Below, piece after piece: positions 16,940 to 25,530 of a stretch of DNA of 64,000 nucleotides. The notes beneath the pieces were generated by a model. It worked only from the letters and a program-made list of their open reading frames with translations. It was not told the DNA's origin and ran no database searches. Location: the NCBI RefSeq assembly GCF_026965535.1, contig NZ_CP114039.1, positions 3,348,001 through 3,412,000 on the forward strand, written 5' to 3'. Positions within the stretch are counted from its first letter, which is position 1, and each line of letters opens with the position of its first letter. Origin of the DNA: Corallococcus sp. NCRR (lineage in GTDB: Bacteria; Myxococcota; Myxococcia; Myxococcales; Myxococcaceae). The position numbers and the translations under genes were made by a program.

Positions 16940-16990
16940 AGAAAAGGACAAGCCCCCGCCGGTCCCTCGGCCGAGGAACCGTCAGGGGCT
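16940..16990 (-). terminator. Rho-independent terminator of the GlsB-like gene
   Basis: On the minus strand a GC-rich hairpin (outer arms AGCCCC/GGGGCT, inner palindrome CCTCGGCCGAGG, 16951-16990) is followed by a T-rich tract (TTGTCCTTTTCTTG). It lies 55 bases past the stop of the GlsB-like gene. A T tract this clear is unusual in this GC-rich window. Confidence 0.85.
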
Positions 16991-17044
16991 CGTTCGCGCC
17001 ATCACCATCGTCCTCGGGGGACGGTGCGTGTGGGGCGCCTCACG

Positions 17045-17311
17045 CTAGGCGTGGACGCGGCGCCGTCCCGCTGCTCCCACCAGGAGAAGCACGATGATGG
17101 ATCCCACGACGGACATGATGATGCCCGAGGCATGCAGGTCGAACAGCCGTCCGTTGCGCTCGAAGAGCGAGCCGATGAGGCCGCCCACCAGCGAACCCAC
17201 CATGCCCAACAGGGTCGTGGCCACCAGCCCCATGCTCTGCTTGCCCGGCAGGATGGCTCGAGCAATGAGGCCCGCGATGAGGCCGATGATGATGAATGCG
17301 ATGATCCCCAT
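17045..17311 (-). CDS. GlsB/YeaQ/YmgE family stress-response membrane protein
   Basis: 88 residues from ATG 17311, which has GGGAGAG upstream; the longer frame to 17437 has no site and a non-coding composition. Three hydrophobic segments are visible (IIAFIIIGLIAGLIARAIL, LVATTLLGMVGSLVGGLIGSLF and IIMSVVGSIIVLLLVG). The G-rich pattern 'GLIAGxIARxxxPG...G' is diagnostic of the YeaQ/YmgE (transglycosylase-associated) family. Members are linked to envelope or general stress. The C-terminus is basic (RRRVHA). A strong terminator follows. Confidence 0.9.
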   Translation of the reverse strand: MGIIAFIIIGLIAGLIARAILPGKQSMGLVATTLLGMVGSLVGGLIGSLFERNGRLFDLHASGIIMSVVGSIIVLLLVGAAGRRRVHA

Positions 17312-17420
17312 GAGAGTCTCTCCCGTGTGAGGGACCCGCGAGGTCCCGAATGGCAGAAACGTAGGAATCACCACACGGATCCGTGACCCGGGATGCAGGG
17401 AGGGGCTGCCCGCCCGCCTG

Positions 17421-18155
17421 CTAACCGAGCGACCCATCCAGGTGCTGCATCACCGCGAGCGCCGCGAGCGCCGCCGTCTCCGTGCGCAGGATGCGCGAGC
17501 CCAGCGTCACCGGCCGCGCTCCCAACCCGCGCAGCCCGTCCACCTCCTCGCGAGCGAGCCCGCCCTCGGGGCCAATCACCAGCGCCACCGGAGTCCCCGC
17601 GGCCACGCTCCGGAACGCCTCGCCCAGCGGCACCGCGGACTCCTCTTCATCCAGCACCAGCAGCAGCGTGCCCGGCGTCAGCGCGCGCGCCGCGTCCAGG
17701 AGCGGCCGGGGCGGGTGCACCACCGGCACGTCGTCGCGCCGGCACTGGCGCGCGGCCTCCTCGACAATCTTCGCCCACCGCTGGGTGCGCTCCTCGGCGC
17801 GCTTCGGCTCCAGCTTCACCACGCTGCGCGCCGTGGCCACCGGATGGAACGCGGTGGCGCCCAGCTCCGTGCCCTTCTGCAGCACCAGCTCCAGCTTGTC
17901 CCCCTTGGGCAGCCCCTGGAGCACGTGCATCTCGCGCGCGGGCGGCGTCACCCGCACGGCCCCCAGCACCAGCCGCACGGACTCCGCGTCCAGCCCGGTG
18001 ACGCGCGCCTCGAAGGCGCGGCCCTTGCCGTCGAAGACCTCCAAAGCGTCGCCGTCCTCCAGCCGCAGCACGTGGACGAGGTAGTGGCGGCGCTCGCCCG
18101 TGAGCGTCACGTCAACGGGGGCGGGGTCGGGCAGGGGGACGAAGAGGCGGACCAC
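17421..18155 (-). CDS. rsmE: 16S rRNA (uracil(1498)-N(3))-methyltransferase RsmE
   Basis: 244 residues, the usual RsmE length. The N-terminal PUA-like part (MVRLFVPLP, HYLVHVLRLEDGDALEVFDGKG) is followed by the SPOUT-knot block 'LPKGDKLELVLQKGTELGA', then 'FHPVATARSVVK', and the SAM-binding end 'LVIGPEGGLAREEVDGLRG' and 'LGSRILRTETAALAAL'. It methylates N3 of U1498 in 16S rRNA within assembled 30S subunits. It is divergent from the asparaginase gene with about 47 bases between starts. Confidence 0.96.
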   Translation of the reverse strand: MVRLFVPLPDPAPVDVTLTGERRHYLVHVLRLEDGDALEVFDGKGRAFEARVTGLDAESVRLVLGAVRVTPPAREMHVLQGLPKGDKLELVLQKGTELGATAFHPVATARSVVKLEPKRAEERTQRWAKIVEEAARQCRRDDVPVVHPPRPLLDAARALTPGTLLLVLDEEESAVPLGEAFRSVAAGTPVALVIGPEGGLAREEVDGLRGLGARPVTLGSRILRTETAALAALAVMQHLDGSLG

Positions 18156-18202
18156 GGCGGCTTCCTTGAGGGGAGGGCGCCCGCAGGATAGTCCTCCATG
18201 CT

Positions 18203-19216
18203 ATGGCGCGCGAAACGCCCATGGCCACCCTCGTCATCGAGTCCACCCGCTCCGGCTTCGTCGAATCCCTCCACACCGTGTCCGTCGCGGTGGTGAGCGC
18301 GGAGGGCACGCGCGTCGCGTACGCGGGCGACCCGGAGCGCGTCACCTTCTGGCGCTCGGCGGCGAAGCCCTTCCAGTCCCTGCCCATGGTCCAGGACGGC
18401 GCGGCGGACCGCTACGGCTTCGGCTCGCGCGAGCTGGCGCTCTCCTGCGCGTCCCACTCCAGCGAGCCCGTGCACCGCGCGCTCGCCATGCGGATGCTGA
18501 GCGCCTCGGGCTGCGAGGAGCGCCACCTCGCGTGTGGCCCGCACCCGCCGCTGTCGCCCGCGGTCGCGGAAGAAGCCCTCAAGGCGGGCGTGGTACTCAC
18601 GCCCCGCTGGAACAACTGCTCCGGCAAGCACGCGGGGATGCTCGCGCTGGCGAGGCACCACGGCTGGGACGTCCACGGCTACGCCAGCGACGGCCACCCG
18701 GTGCAGGAGCGCATCCAGGACGAAATCGCGAAGTGGACGGGCCTGCCGCGTGACGCGCTGGTGAAGGCCGTGGATGGCTGCCTCGCCGTCTGCTTTGGCC
18801 TGCCGCTCAGCGCCATGGCCACCGCGTGGGCCCGCTTCGGCGTGTCGGAGGCGCCCGCGGCCCAGCGCCTGCGCGAAGCGATGCTCGCGCACCCGGAATT
18901 GGTCGCGGGAAGGGGCCGCGCGTGCACGGACCTGATGACCGCCTTCGGGGGCGAGGCCGTGGTGAAGATTGGCGCGGAGGGCGTCTACTGCGCCGCGCTG
19001 CCCCGGGCCCGGCTGGGCGTGGCCGTCAAGGTCGAGGACGGCGACGCCCGCTGCGCCGCGCCCGCGCTCCTCGCCGTCCTGCGCCTCGTCGCGGAAGCAC
19101 AGGGCCTGGTCCTGCCCATGACGGGCCTGGAGCACCACGCGGAGCCGCGCATCCTCAACACCCGGAACGAAGTCGTGGGCTCCCTGCGCGCGGCCGGGAC
19201 GCTCGCGTTCACCTGA
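18203..19216 (+). CDS. L-asparaginase, Asparaginase_II (Rhizobium ReAV-like) family
   Basis: 337 residues; an alternative start is ATG 18221. Family PF06089 is recognised by 'WRSAAKPFQS', 'ALSCASHSSEPVHRA' and 'NNCSGKHAGMLALA'. By recalled comparison with Rhizobium etli ReAV, the paired Ser-Lys residues correspond to Ser52, Lys55 and Ser84, and zinc ligands to Cys139 and Lys142, all present at the same spacing. It should hydrolyse asparagine to aspartate and ammonia in the cytoplasm; no signal peptide is seen. It is unrelated in fold to the Ntn-type enzyme at 44289. Confidence 0.92.
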   Translation: MARETPMATLVIESTRSGFVESLHTVSVAVVSAEGTRVAYAGDPERVTFWRSAAKPFQSLPMVQDGAADRYGFGSRELALSCASHSSEPVHRALAMRMLSASGCEERHLACGPHPPLSPAVAEEALKAGVVLTPRWNNCSGKHAGMLALARHHGWDVHGYASDGHPVQERIQDEIAKWTGLPRDALVKAVDGCLAVCFGLPLSAMATAWARFGVSEAPAAQRLREAMLAHPELVAGRGRACTDLMTAFGGEAVVKIGAEGVYCAALPRARLGVAVKVEDGDARCAAPALLAVLRLVAEAQGLVLPMTGLEHHAEPRILNTRNEVVGSLRAAGTLAFT

Positions 19217-19316
19217 GGTCCGCTGTAGCGCGGAAGGTCACACGCGCCGGGCGCCCTGTAACCCGCCCCGCTACAGCCGCGCCCGCGTCCCCTTGGATCT
19301 CCAAGGTCCCTGCGGC

Positions 19317-19332
19317 GGGCACGCGGACTGCA
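19317..19332 (+). promoter_or_regulatory. Sigma54 (-24/-12) promoter of the small RNA
   Basis: GGGCACG, four bases, then CTGCA matches the sigma54 consensus TGGCACG-N4-TTGCW, with exact GG-N10-GC spacing (GG at 19318-19319, GC at 19330-19331). The predicted start is about 12 bases on, near 19343, right before two strong hairpins. No coding start lies downstream on this strand, which fits an RNA gene. Confidence 0.7.
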
Positions 19333-19342
19333 ATGTCCGCCA

Positions 19343-19450
19343 AGCACACGGCGGGACTCGCGAGGTCCTGACGCCAAGGGGGAAAGCCTCGCGAGTCCAG
19401 ATGGGGTCGGGTGGGCGAGCCTTCGCGTTCGCTGCCCGACCCCCTCTCAT
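19343..19450 (+). ncRNA. Structured small RNA, candidate Pxr sRNA
   Basis: The asparaginase-prmA gap holds no open gene but two strong hairpins. The first has 12-bp arms GGACTCGCGAGG/CCTCGCGAGTCC (19354-19365, 19387-19398) with a 21-base loop. The second has 9-bp arms GGGGTCGGG/CCCGACCCC (19403-19411, 19435-19443) with further pairing inside, followed by CTCTCATTTC, terminator-like. A sigma54 promoter sits just upstream. In Myxococcus xanthus, Pxr is a sigma54-dependent stem-loop sRNA of about this size that blocks development while nutrients last, and it is conserved in the Cystobacterineae. Identity as Pxr is inference; I could not compare sequences. Confidence 0.6.
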
Positions 19451-19452
19451 TT

Positions 19453-20319
19453 CTAGCGCTTCAAGTCGATGCGCACCCACTCGCCCTGCTGCGCACCCTC
19501 CAGCACGGTGCACCCCAGCTTGCGGTACGCGGCCTCCACGTCCGCGCGCTGGTGCGCGAGCACGCCGGCCAGCACCAGCCGGTCCTTCGCCTTGGGCACG
19601 ATGAGGGGCGCCAGCTCGATAAGCGTGTTGGCCAGGATGTTCGCGAGCACCAGGTCGAAGGTGCCGGCAACCTCCGTCAGCTCGCGCCCGGAGATGTCCA
19701 GGTCGGGCGTCTGGTTGTCCGTGCAGTTCTCCTGGGCCAGCTCCACGGAGGTGGGGTCGTTGTCGGTGCCCACCACGTGGCCCGCGCCCAGCTTCTTCGC
19801 CGCGATGGCGAGCACGCCCGTGCCGGTGCCCACGTCCAGCACGCTCGCGCCCGGGTGCGTGGACATGAAGTCATCCACCGCCGCCAGGCACAGCGAGGTG
19901 GTGGGGTGGTCCCCCGTGCCGAAGGCCATCTTCGGCTCGATGACGAGCTTCACCTTGTCCGCGGGCGCGTTCGCCACGTCCCAGGGCGGGCCCACCCACA
20001 GGCGGCCCACCTGCACGGACTTGATGAGCGACTTCCACTCGTTGCTCCAGTCCTGCTGGGGCTGCTCGTCCAGGGACAGGCGCGCGGTGGGGTGGCTCTC
20101 CGCCACGGCGTCGCGGGCCTCCTCCGCGCTCTCGCGGTCCTCGAAGTAGGCCACGACGATGGACTGGCCCTTCACGGGGGCGCGCACGCCCGGCATGGTG
20201 GGCGTCTCCGTGTCGCGGACCTCCAGGCCCAGGGCGCCGGCCTCATGGAGCAGGTCCTGGAGGATTTCGGAGGCCTCCTCCGCGATATCGACGGTGAGTG
20301 ACAGGTAGGTCTGGGACAT
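19453..20319 (-). CDS. prmA: Ribosomal protein L11 methyltransferase PrmA
   Basis: 288 residues, typical for the family. The SAM-binding motif 'VLDVGTGTGVLAIAAKKLGA' and acidic 'VGTDNDPTSV' are present, with 'LANILANTLIELAPLIVPK' (NxL/NILA motif) and an upstream 'MAFGTGDHPTTSLCL' that is diagnostic of PrmA. The N-terminal ~60 residues form the L11-binding domain. It trimethylates amino groups of ribosomal protein L11. It follows the M16 peptidase gene by 76 bases on the same strand. Confidence 0.95.
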   Translation of the reverse strand: MSQTYLSLTVDIAEEASEILQDLLHEAGALGLEVRDTETPTMPGVRAPVKGQSIVVAYFEDRESAEEARDAVAESHPTARLSLDEQPQQDWSNEWKSLIKSVQVGRLWVGPPWDVANAPADKVKLVIEPKMAFGTGDHPTTSLCLAAVDDFMSTHPGASVLDVGTGTGVLAIAAKKLGAGHVVGTDNDPTSVELAQENCTDNQTPDLDISGRELTEVAGTFDLVLANILANTLIELAPLIVPKAKDRLVLAGVLAHQRADVEAAYRKLGCTVLEGAQQGEWVRIDLKR

Positions 20320-20395
20320 GGCGCCCCTTCTACCGCACCCGGTGCGGCGTGGAAGCGCCGTCGTCGTGACGCTTCCACGCTCGCGAGGCAGGGAA

Positions 20396-22999
20396 TTACG
20401 GACCGACGATGGACATGGCCATGCGGTCGAAGTCGATGACCCGGCGGGCCACCTCCTGCACGTCCGCCGCCGTCACCTTCGCCACGCGCTCGGAGTAGTG
20501 CAGGAAGTTGTCCAGCCCGATGCCGTAGCAGGTGTCCAGCGCCAGCAGCGTCGCGCGGGCGCTGTTGCGCTGCAGGTCGATTTCATACGCCCCGATGATG
20601 TGCTGCTTGGCGCGCTCCAGCTCCGCGGCCGGAATGGGCTCGTCGCGGATGCGCTGCAGTTCGCGGCGCATGCCCTCCACCGCCGCCTCCACCTTCTCCG
20701 GGCTCGTGCCCATGTAGACGGCGAAGTAGCCGGGGTCCAACCCATCCATGGAGAAGCTGCTCACGCTGTAGGCCATGGAGCGCTTGTCGCGCAGCTCGAT
20801 GAAGAGCCGCCCGCCCTGGCCGGACAGCACCGTGGACAGCACGTCCAGCACCACGCGCCACGGGTCGGTCATCCGCGCCGCCTGGAAGCCCATCACCAGG
20901 TGCGTCTGCGCACGCGCGAGCACCTTCTTCTCCGTGCGCGGCGCGGACGGAGGCGCCTCCGGCCGCACCTGCTTCGGGGCCACCGCGCCGCCGCGCGACT
21001 TGCCGAAGTACTCGTTCGCCAGCGCCCGCACCTGGTCCACGTCCACGTCGCCCACCACGCTGAGCGTCATCTGCGACGGGTCCATGTGCGCGCGGTGGTA
21101 GGCGCGCAGCTGCTCGGGCCCCAGCGCCTCCACGGAGGCCTTCTCACCCAGCATCGACAGCCGGTACGGGTGCTCCTGGTAGAGCGTGCGCGAGAACAGC
21201 TCGAACGCCAGGCTCGACGGCTTGTCCTCGCGGGTGAGGATGTCCTGGAGCAGCAGCGCGCGCTCCCGCGCCACCTCCTCCTCGCGGAAGGCGGGGTTCA
21301 CCAGCACGTCCGCGAACAGCCGGAAGCCGGGCTCGAAGTAGCGCGACAGGAAGTCCGCCTTCAGGCTCACGGAGTTGCGGCCGCCCTGACCGGTGACGTT
21401 GCCCGCGTACAGGTCGCCCAACTGGCTGATGTCATCCGCGCTGAGCGTGGTGGTGCCCTTGGTGAGGGTGCGGCTGAGCAGCGTGGTGATGCCGTTGTTC
21501 TCGGGCGTCTCGTAGCGCGAGCCGCCGATGAAGGCCGCGCGCATGGAGAACAGCGGCACGTGTGGCTCCACGCGGATGAGGAGCGTGGCGCCGGAGGGCA
21601 GCTTCTCCTTCACGACCTCCGAACGCGCGGACGCCACGGCGCCGCGGGCTGGACGCGGCGGAGCCTCCGGGGGAGGCTGCTTCGCGGAGCGCTCCGGCGG
21701 CGTGAGGCCGGGGCCCTTCGCCGCCTCATCCAGCGCGGCGTGCACGTGGGCCTCCGTCAGCTCCGCGGCGGGCGGCACCAGCGCGGTGACGACGGCGTGC
21801 TCCAGCCGCAGGTACTTCTGGGCCACGCGGCGCAGGTCCTCCGGCTTCAGGTTGCGGATGTCCTCCAGGTAGCGCGCCTCCGACTCCAGGCCGCCGGGGG
21901 ACGTCTGGTACGAGCCCAGGTTCCGCGCGGTGCCCTGCACCGTCTCCTTGCGGTAGACGGACTCCGCCTCCACCACCGCCTGCACCGCGCGCAGCTCGTC
22001 CAGGGGCACGGGGGTGGTGCGCAGCGCCTCCAGCACGCGCGCCGTCTGCGTGAGCGCCTTCTGCGACTGCGCGGGCGGCAGCGTCAGCGACACGGAGAAG
22101 ATGCCCGGGTCCTTGGGCGTGTACGCGGACGCGTGCACGTCGTTGACCAGGTGCTGGCGGCGCTTCACCTCGCGCACCAGCCATGACGAATTGCCCTGGC
22201 CGGCGATCATCGCCAGCACGTCCAGCGCGGGCACGTCCGGGTGCTCCAGGTCCGGGATGGCGAAGGACAGGTGCAGGTAGGCCTCCTTCACGTCCTCCGT
22301 CTGGATGAGCACGCGGCGGCCCGTGGGGGCCGCGTCGCGCGGACGCTCCACCGGGCCCGCGTAGGGCCGGCCCCAGTCACCGCCGAAGATTTCGTCCACC
22401 CACTGGCGCAGCTCCGCCTCGTTCAGGTCGCCCGCGACGGACAGCACCAGGTTCTTCGGCGTGTAGTGCCGGTGGTAGAACTCCAGCACCTTCTCGCGGG
22501 TGAAGCTGCGCACGCTCTCCTCGGTGCCGATGACGGGCAGCCGGTAGGGGTGCGTCTGGAACGCGGCGGTGAAGAGCCCCCGGGACGCGCGGCGCGACGG
22601 AGAGTCGTAGCTGCGCTTGATCTCCTCGCACACGACCTCGATTTCGCGCGCCAGCTCGTCCTTGTCGAACGCGGAGCGGCGGACGGCATCCCCCAGGATG
22701 TCCAGGCCCGTGCGGGCGAACTGGCTGGCGATGACGATGTGGTAGACGGTCTGGTCGAAGGACGTCCAGGCGTTGATTTCGCCGCCGTGCGCCTCGATGT
22801 CCCGGGCAATCTCACCGGGCCCCCGGCGCTCCGTGCCCTTGAAGAGCATGTGCTCGTGCAGGTGGGCGAGCCCGGCCTGGTCCGGCCTTTCGTCAGCGCT
22901 GCCGGCCTTGACCCAGACCTGGAAGGCCGCGACCTTGGCGGCGTGCTGCTCCTCGAAGACGACGGTGAGCCCGTTGGGCAGGGTGTAGCGGATGGCCAT
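20396..22999 (-). CDS. M16 family zinc metallopeptidase, fused two-half form
   Basis: 867 residues. The first half carries the inverted zinc motif HxxEH (LAHLHEHMLFKGT), with the distal Glu in 'EIEVVCEEIKRSYDSP'. The second half (from 'LPSGATLLIRVEPHVPLFSM') repeats the fold but lacks HxxEH, giving one active and one inactive half in a single chain, as in pitrilysin-like enzymes. A Pro/Ala linker joins them at about residue 440. There is no signal peptide, so a cytoplasmic or non-classically exported oligopeptide-degrading enzyme is likely. The 'R/Y' substrate pair lies near the C-terminal domain. Confidence 0.93.
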   Translation of the reverse strand: MAIRYTLPNGLTVVFEEQHAAKVAAFQVWVKAGSADERPDQAGLAHLHEHMLFKGTERRGPGEIARDIEAHGGEINAWTSFDQTVYHIVIASQFARTGLDILGDAVRRSAFDKDELAREIEVVCEEIKRSYDSPSRRASRGLFTAAFQTHPYRLPVIGTEESVRSFTREKVLEFYHRHYTPKNLVLSVAGDLNEAELRQWVDEIFGGDWGRPYAGPVERPRDAAPTGRRVLIQTEDVKEAYLHLSFAIPDLEHPDVPALDVLAMIAGQGNSSWLVREVKRRQHLVNDVHASAYTPKDPGIFSVSLTLPPAQSQKALTQTARVLEALRTTPVPLDELRAVQAVVEAESVYRKETVQGTARNLGSYQTSPGGLESEARYLEDIRNLKPEDLRRVAQKYLRLEHAVVTALVPPAAELTEAHVHAALDEAAKGPGLTPPERSAKQPPPEAPPRPARGAVASARSEVVKEKLPSGATLLIRVEPHVPLFSMRAAFIGGSRYETPENNGITTLLSRTLTKGTTTLSADDISQLGDLYAGNVTGQGGRNSVSLKADFLSRYFEPGFRLFADVLVNPAFREEEVARERALLLQDILTREDKPSSLAFELFSRTLYQEHPYRLSMLGEKASVEALGPEQLRAYHRAHMDPSQMTLSVVGDVDVDQVRALANEYFGKSRGGAVAPKQVRPEAPPSAPRTEKKVLARAQTHLVMGFQAARMTDPWRVVLDVLSTVLSGQGGRLFIELRDKRSMAYSVSSFSMDGLDPGYFAVYMGTSPEKVEAAVEGMRRELQRIRDEPIPAAELERAKQHIIGAYEIDLQRNSARATLLALDTCYGIGLDNFLHYSERVAKVTAADVQEVARRVIDFDRMAMSIVGP

Positions 23000-23195
23000 A
23001 GGAGTGGTCCGAAGCTGTCATCCCCTCCCAAGGGGAGGCAAGGCGAGGTGTGATGTTTGCTCCATTGGCTAACGTCCCGCCCCCTCCACGTCGAGCGGAC
23101 CGTGCCGTCCGCCTCCCACCAGGCAGGCGAAGCGGCGCGGTGTCCATCGCGTAACTGGTGGAAACCCCCCGTGGCCGGTAACCTGGGACGCGCAC

Positions 23196-25517
23196 ATGCC
23201 GTCTCCCCCGGACGAGGCGGATCCGCTCGCGGACCTGAAGGAACTGCTGGATGAAGGCGACGCCCCCGTGGCGGCGCCCGCTCCGGCCCCCACCAGGCCG
23301 CTCTCGGTTCCCAAGCCTCCCCCCTCCGCGCCTCCTCCCCTGCCGCCCCGGCGGCCCGCCGCAGGCCTGCCCGCGTCTCCGGCCGCCGCGCCCGCCGCCC
23401 GGGTGCCCACGACCCCCGCGCCCATCGGCGGTGGAGGGTTGCCCACGACCACGCCTCCGTCCCCGGCGGCCGCGGCGCGCAGCCCCGGCAAGGGGGATCC
23501 CTTCGCGGAGCCCGCCGAGCCCCGGCTGCCCATGGGCGGCTCGCCGGAGGACAAGCTGGAGTTCTTCCGGGGCATCCTGAAGCAGAAGACGGAGACCCTG
23601 GCCCGGGCGCGCGCGCTGTACGCCGAGCGCGAGGGCGAAGTGACGCAGCTCAAGGCCGCGCTGGAGAAGGCGCGCAGGGAAGGCGGCGGCGGTGCTCCGG
23701 TCCCGTCCGCGCAGGACGAGCAGCGACTGAAGCTGGCCCAGGTGAAGCTCGCCTCGCTGGAGGCGGAGCTCGCCGCGTCGGAGGCGGACCGCAAGGACCT
23801 CACGCGCGCGCTGGCGGAGGTGGAGTCGGAGATCCCCCGGCTGACGGAGGAGCTCCAGGCGGAGCGCGAGTCGCGCGGGGCGATGGCGGAGGAGCTGGTC
23901 GGCGCGAAGGAGGCGCTGGGGCTCGCGCAGGACCGCGTGGCGGAGCTGGCCTCCGGCAAGTCCGAGGCGCAGGGCGCGCTGGAGGCGGTCCAGGAGCAGT
24001 ACCAGTCCACCCTCGCGGACGTGGAGCGGCTGACCGCCGAGCGCGACGCGCAGGCCCTGGCCATCAGCCAGCTGGAGACGGCGCTCGCGGAGGCGAAGGG
24101 CGCCATGGGCGCCCTGGAGAGCGAGAGCGACTGGTCGCGCAGCTCGCTGGAGGAGGCGCACGCCCACGCGAAGGGGATGGAGGGCGAGCGGGACGCCGCG
24201 CGCCGGCAGCTCGCGGTGGTGGAGGACGGGCTCAAGACGCTCCAGACGCAGGTGACGGAGCTGGAGCGCGCGCTCGCGCTGAAGGACGCGGACGCGGTGG
24301 GGCTGCGCGCCGCGCTCACCGCGCGCACGGCCGAGGCCGCGGAGCTCCCCTCGCTCAGGAGCGCCCTGGAGGGCCGCGCCGCGGAGGCCGCCCGGGTCCA
24401 GGCGCGCGTGCGCGAGCTGGAGGCGGAGCTCGCCCAGGCGCGTGAAGCCGCGCGCGCCGAGGTGGAGGCCGCGGAGGTCCGCGCGCGCATGGCCGAGTCG
24501 GAGCTGGCCTCGCTGCGCGAGGTCCTGGAGGCCGCGGAGGTCGAGCAGGTCTCGCTGCGCGACCGGATGGAGTCGGACGCGGCGGCGCTCGGCGAGGCGG
24601 TGCACGAGGCCGAGGGCCGGGTGCACGAGGCGGAAGCCAGGGCCGCCGCGCTGGAGGCCCAGCTGGCGGAGCTCACCGCCCGGGTCGAGGCCACGCAGGC
24701 CGAGCGCGAAGCGCACCAGGAGCAGCTCGCCGCCGTGGAGCGCAAGCTGGCCACCACGCAGGCGGAGCGCGTGGGCTTCTCCGCGCGCGCGTCCATGCTG
24801 GAGACGGCCGCGGGCCAGCGCGAGGCGGAGGTGCAGCGCCAGCAGGCCCTGGTCGCCAAGGCCCAGGAGGAGCTGGCGCTGGAGCGCGCCCGCCGCGAGG
24901 CGGTGGAAGCGGAGATCGCGGACGCCCGGGTGCAGGCCGCCGAGGCCGAGGGCCGCGCCGAGGCGCTGAGCGCCGGACATGACGGCCAGCGCGAGGAGCT
25001 GGCCTCCCTCAGCGAGCAACTGGAGGCGGCCCGCGCGGAAGCGGACAAGGTGGACCGGCTCCAGCAGCGCGTGAAGATGGTGGAGGGCGCGCTGGAGGCC
25101 TCCGAGTCCAAGCGTCGCGTCGCCGAAGCGCAGGCGGCCCGCGTGAAGGACTTCGAAGCGAAGCTCGCGTCGGAGCAGGGCGCGAAGGCGCTGCTGGAGG
25201 CGAAGCTCGCGCAGTCCGACGTCACGCTCCTGGAGGAGCAGGGCGTGAAGGCGGCGCTGGAGTCGCGACTGGAGGAGGCTCGCGCCGCGCTCGAAGCGGA
25301 GCAGGCGGCCCGTCAGGCGCTCGAGGCGAAGCTCGCGGCGGCGCCCGCTGCTGTCGCGGACGTGCCCGCGGACTGGGCGGCGGAGCGCGAGCAGCTCAAG
25401 GCGGACGTGGCCTCCATGAAGCGCAAGCTGATGGCGGCCGAGGCAGCGCTCGAGTCGGCTGCCAGCACCAAGGCGAAGGTGGCGCGGCTGGAAGCGCAAT
25501 TGAAGGCCCTGAAGTAG
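23196..25517 (+). CDS. Large coiled-coil protein
   Basis: 773 residues. The first ~110 are Pro/Ala-rich and probably disordered (PTRPLSVPKPPPSAPPPLPP). From about residue 120 to the end the sequence is almost continuous heptad repeat, rich in Ala, Glu, Arg, Gln and Leu, for example 'LEAELAASEADRKDLTRALA' and 'ARLEAQLKALK'. No enzymatic domain, membrane segment or signal peptide is seen. Its composition is like cytoskeletal or motility scaffold coiled coils of myxobacteria, but I cannot name it. hemW follows 13 bases later, so the two may be co-transcribed. Confidence 0.8.
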   Translation: MPSPPDEADPLADLKELLDEGDAPVAAPAPAPTRPLSVPKPPPSAPPPLPPRRPAAGLPASPAAAPAARVPTTPAPIGGGGLPTTTPPSPAAAARSPGKGDPFAEPAEPRLPMGGSPEDKLEFFRGILKQKTETLARARALYAEREGEVTQLKAALEKARREGGGGAPVPSAQDEQRLKLAQVKLASLEAELAASEADRKDLTRALAEVESEIPRLTEELQAERESRGAMAEELVGAKEALGLAQDRVAELASGKSEAQGALEAVQEQYQSTLADVERLTAERDAQALAISQLETALAEAKGAMGALESESDWSRSSLEEAHAHAKGMEGERDAARRQLAVVEDGLKTLQTQVTELERALALKDADAVGLRAALTARTAEAAELPSLRSALEGRAAEAARVQARVRELEAELAQAREAARAEVEAAEVRARMAESELASLREVLEAAEVEQVSLRDRMESDAAALGEAVHEAEGRVHEAEARAAALEAQLAELTARVEATQAEREAHQEQLAAVERKLATTQAERVGFSARASMLETAAGQREAEVQRQQALVAKAQEELALERARREAVEAEIADARVQAAEAEGRAEALSAGHDGQREELASLSEQLEAARAEADKVDRLQQRVKMVEGALEASESKRRVAEAQAARVKDFEAKLASEQGAKALLEAKLAQSDVTLLEEQGVKAALESRLEEARAALEAEQAARQALEAKLAAAPAAVADVPADWAAEREQLKADVASMKRKLMAAEAALESAASTKAKVARLEAQLKALK

Positions 25518-25530
25518 AGGTTGGACCTTC

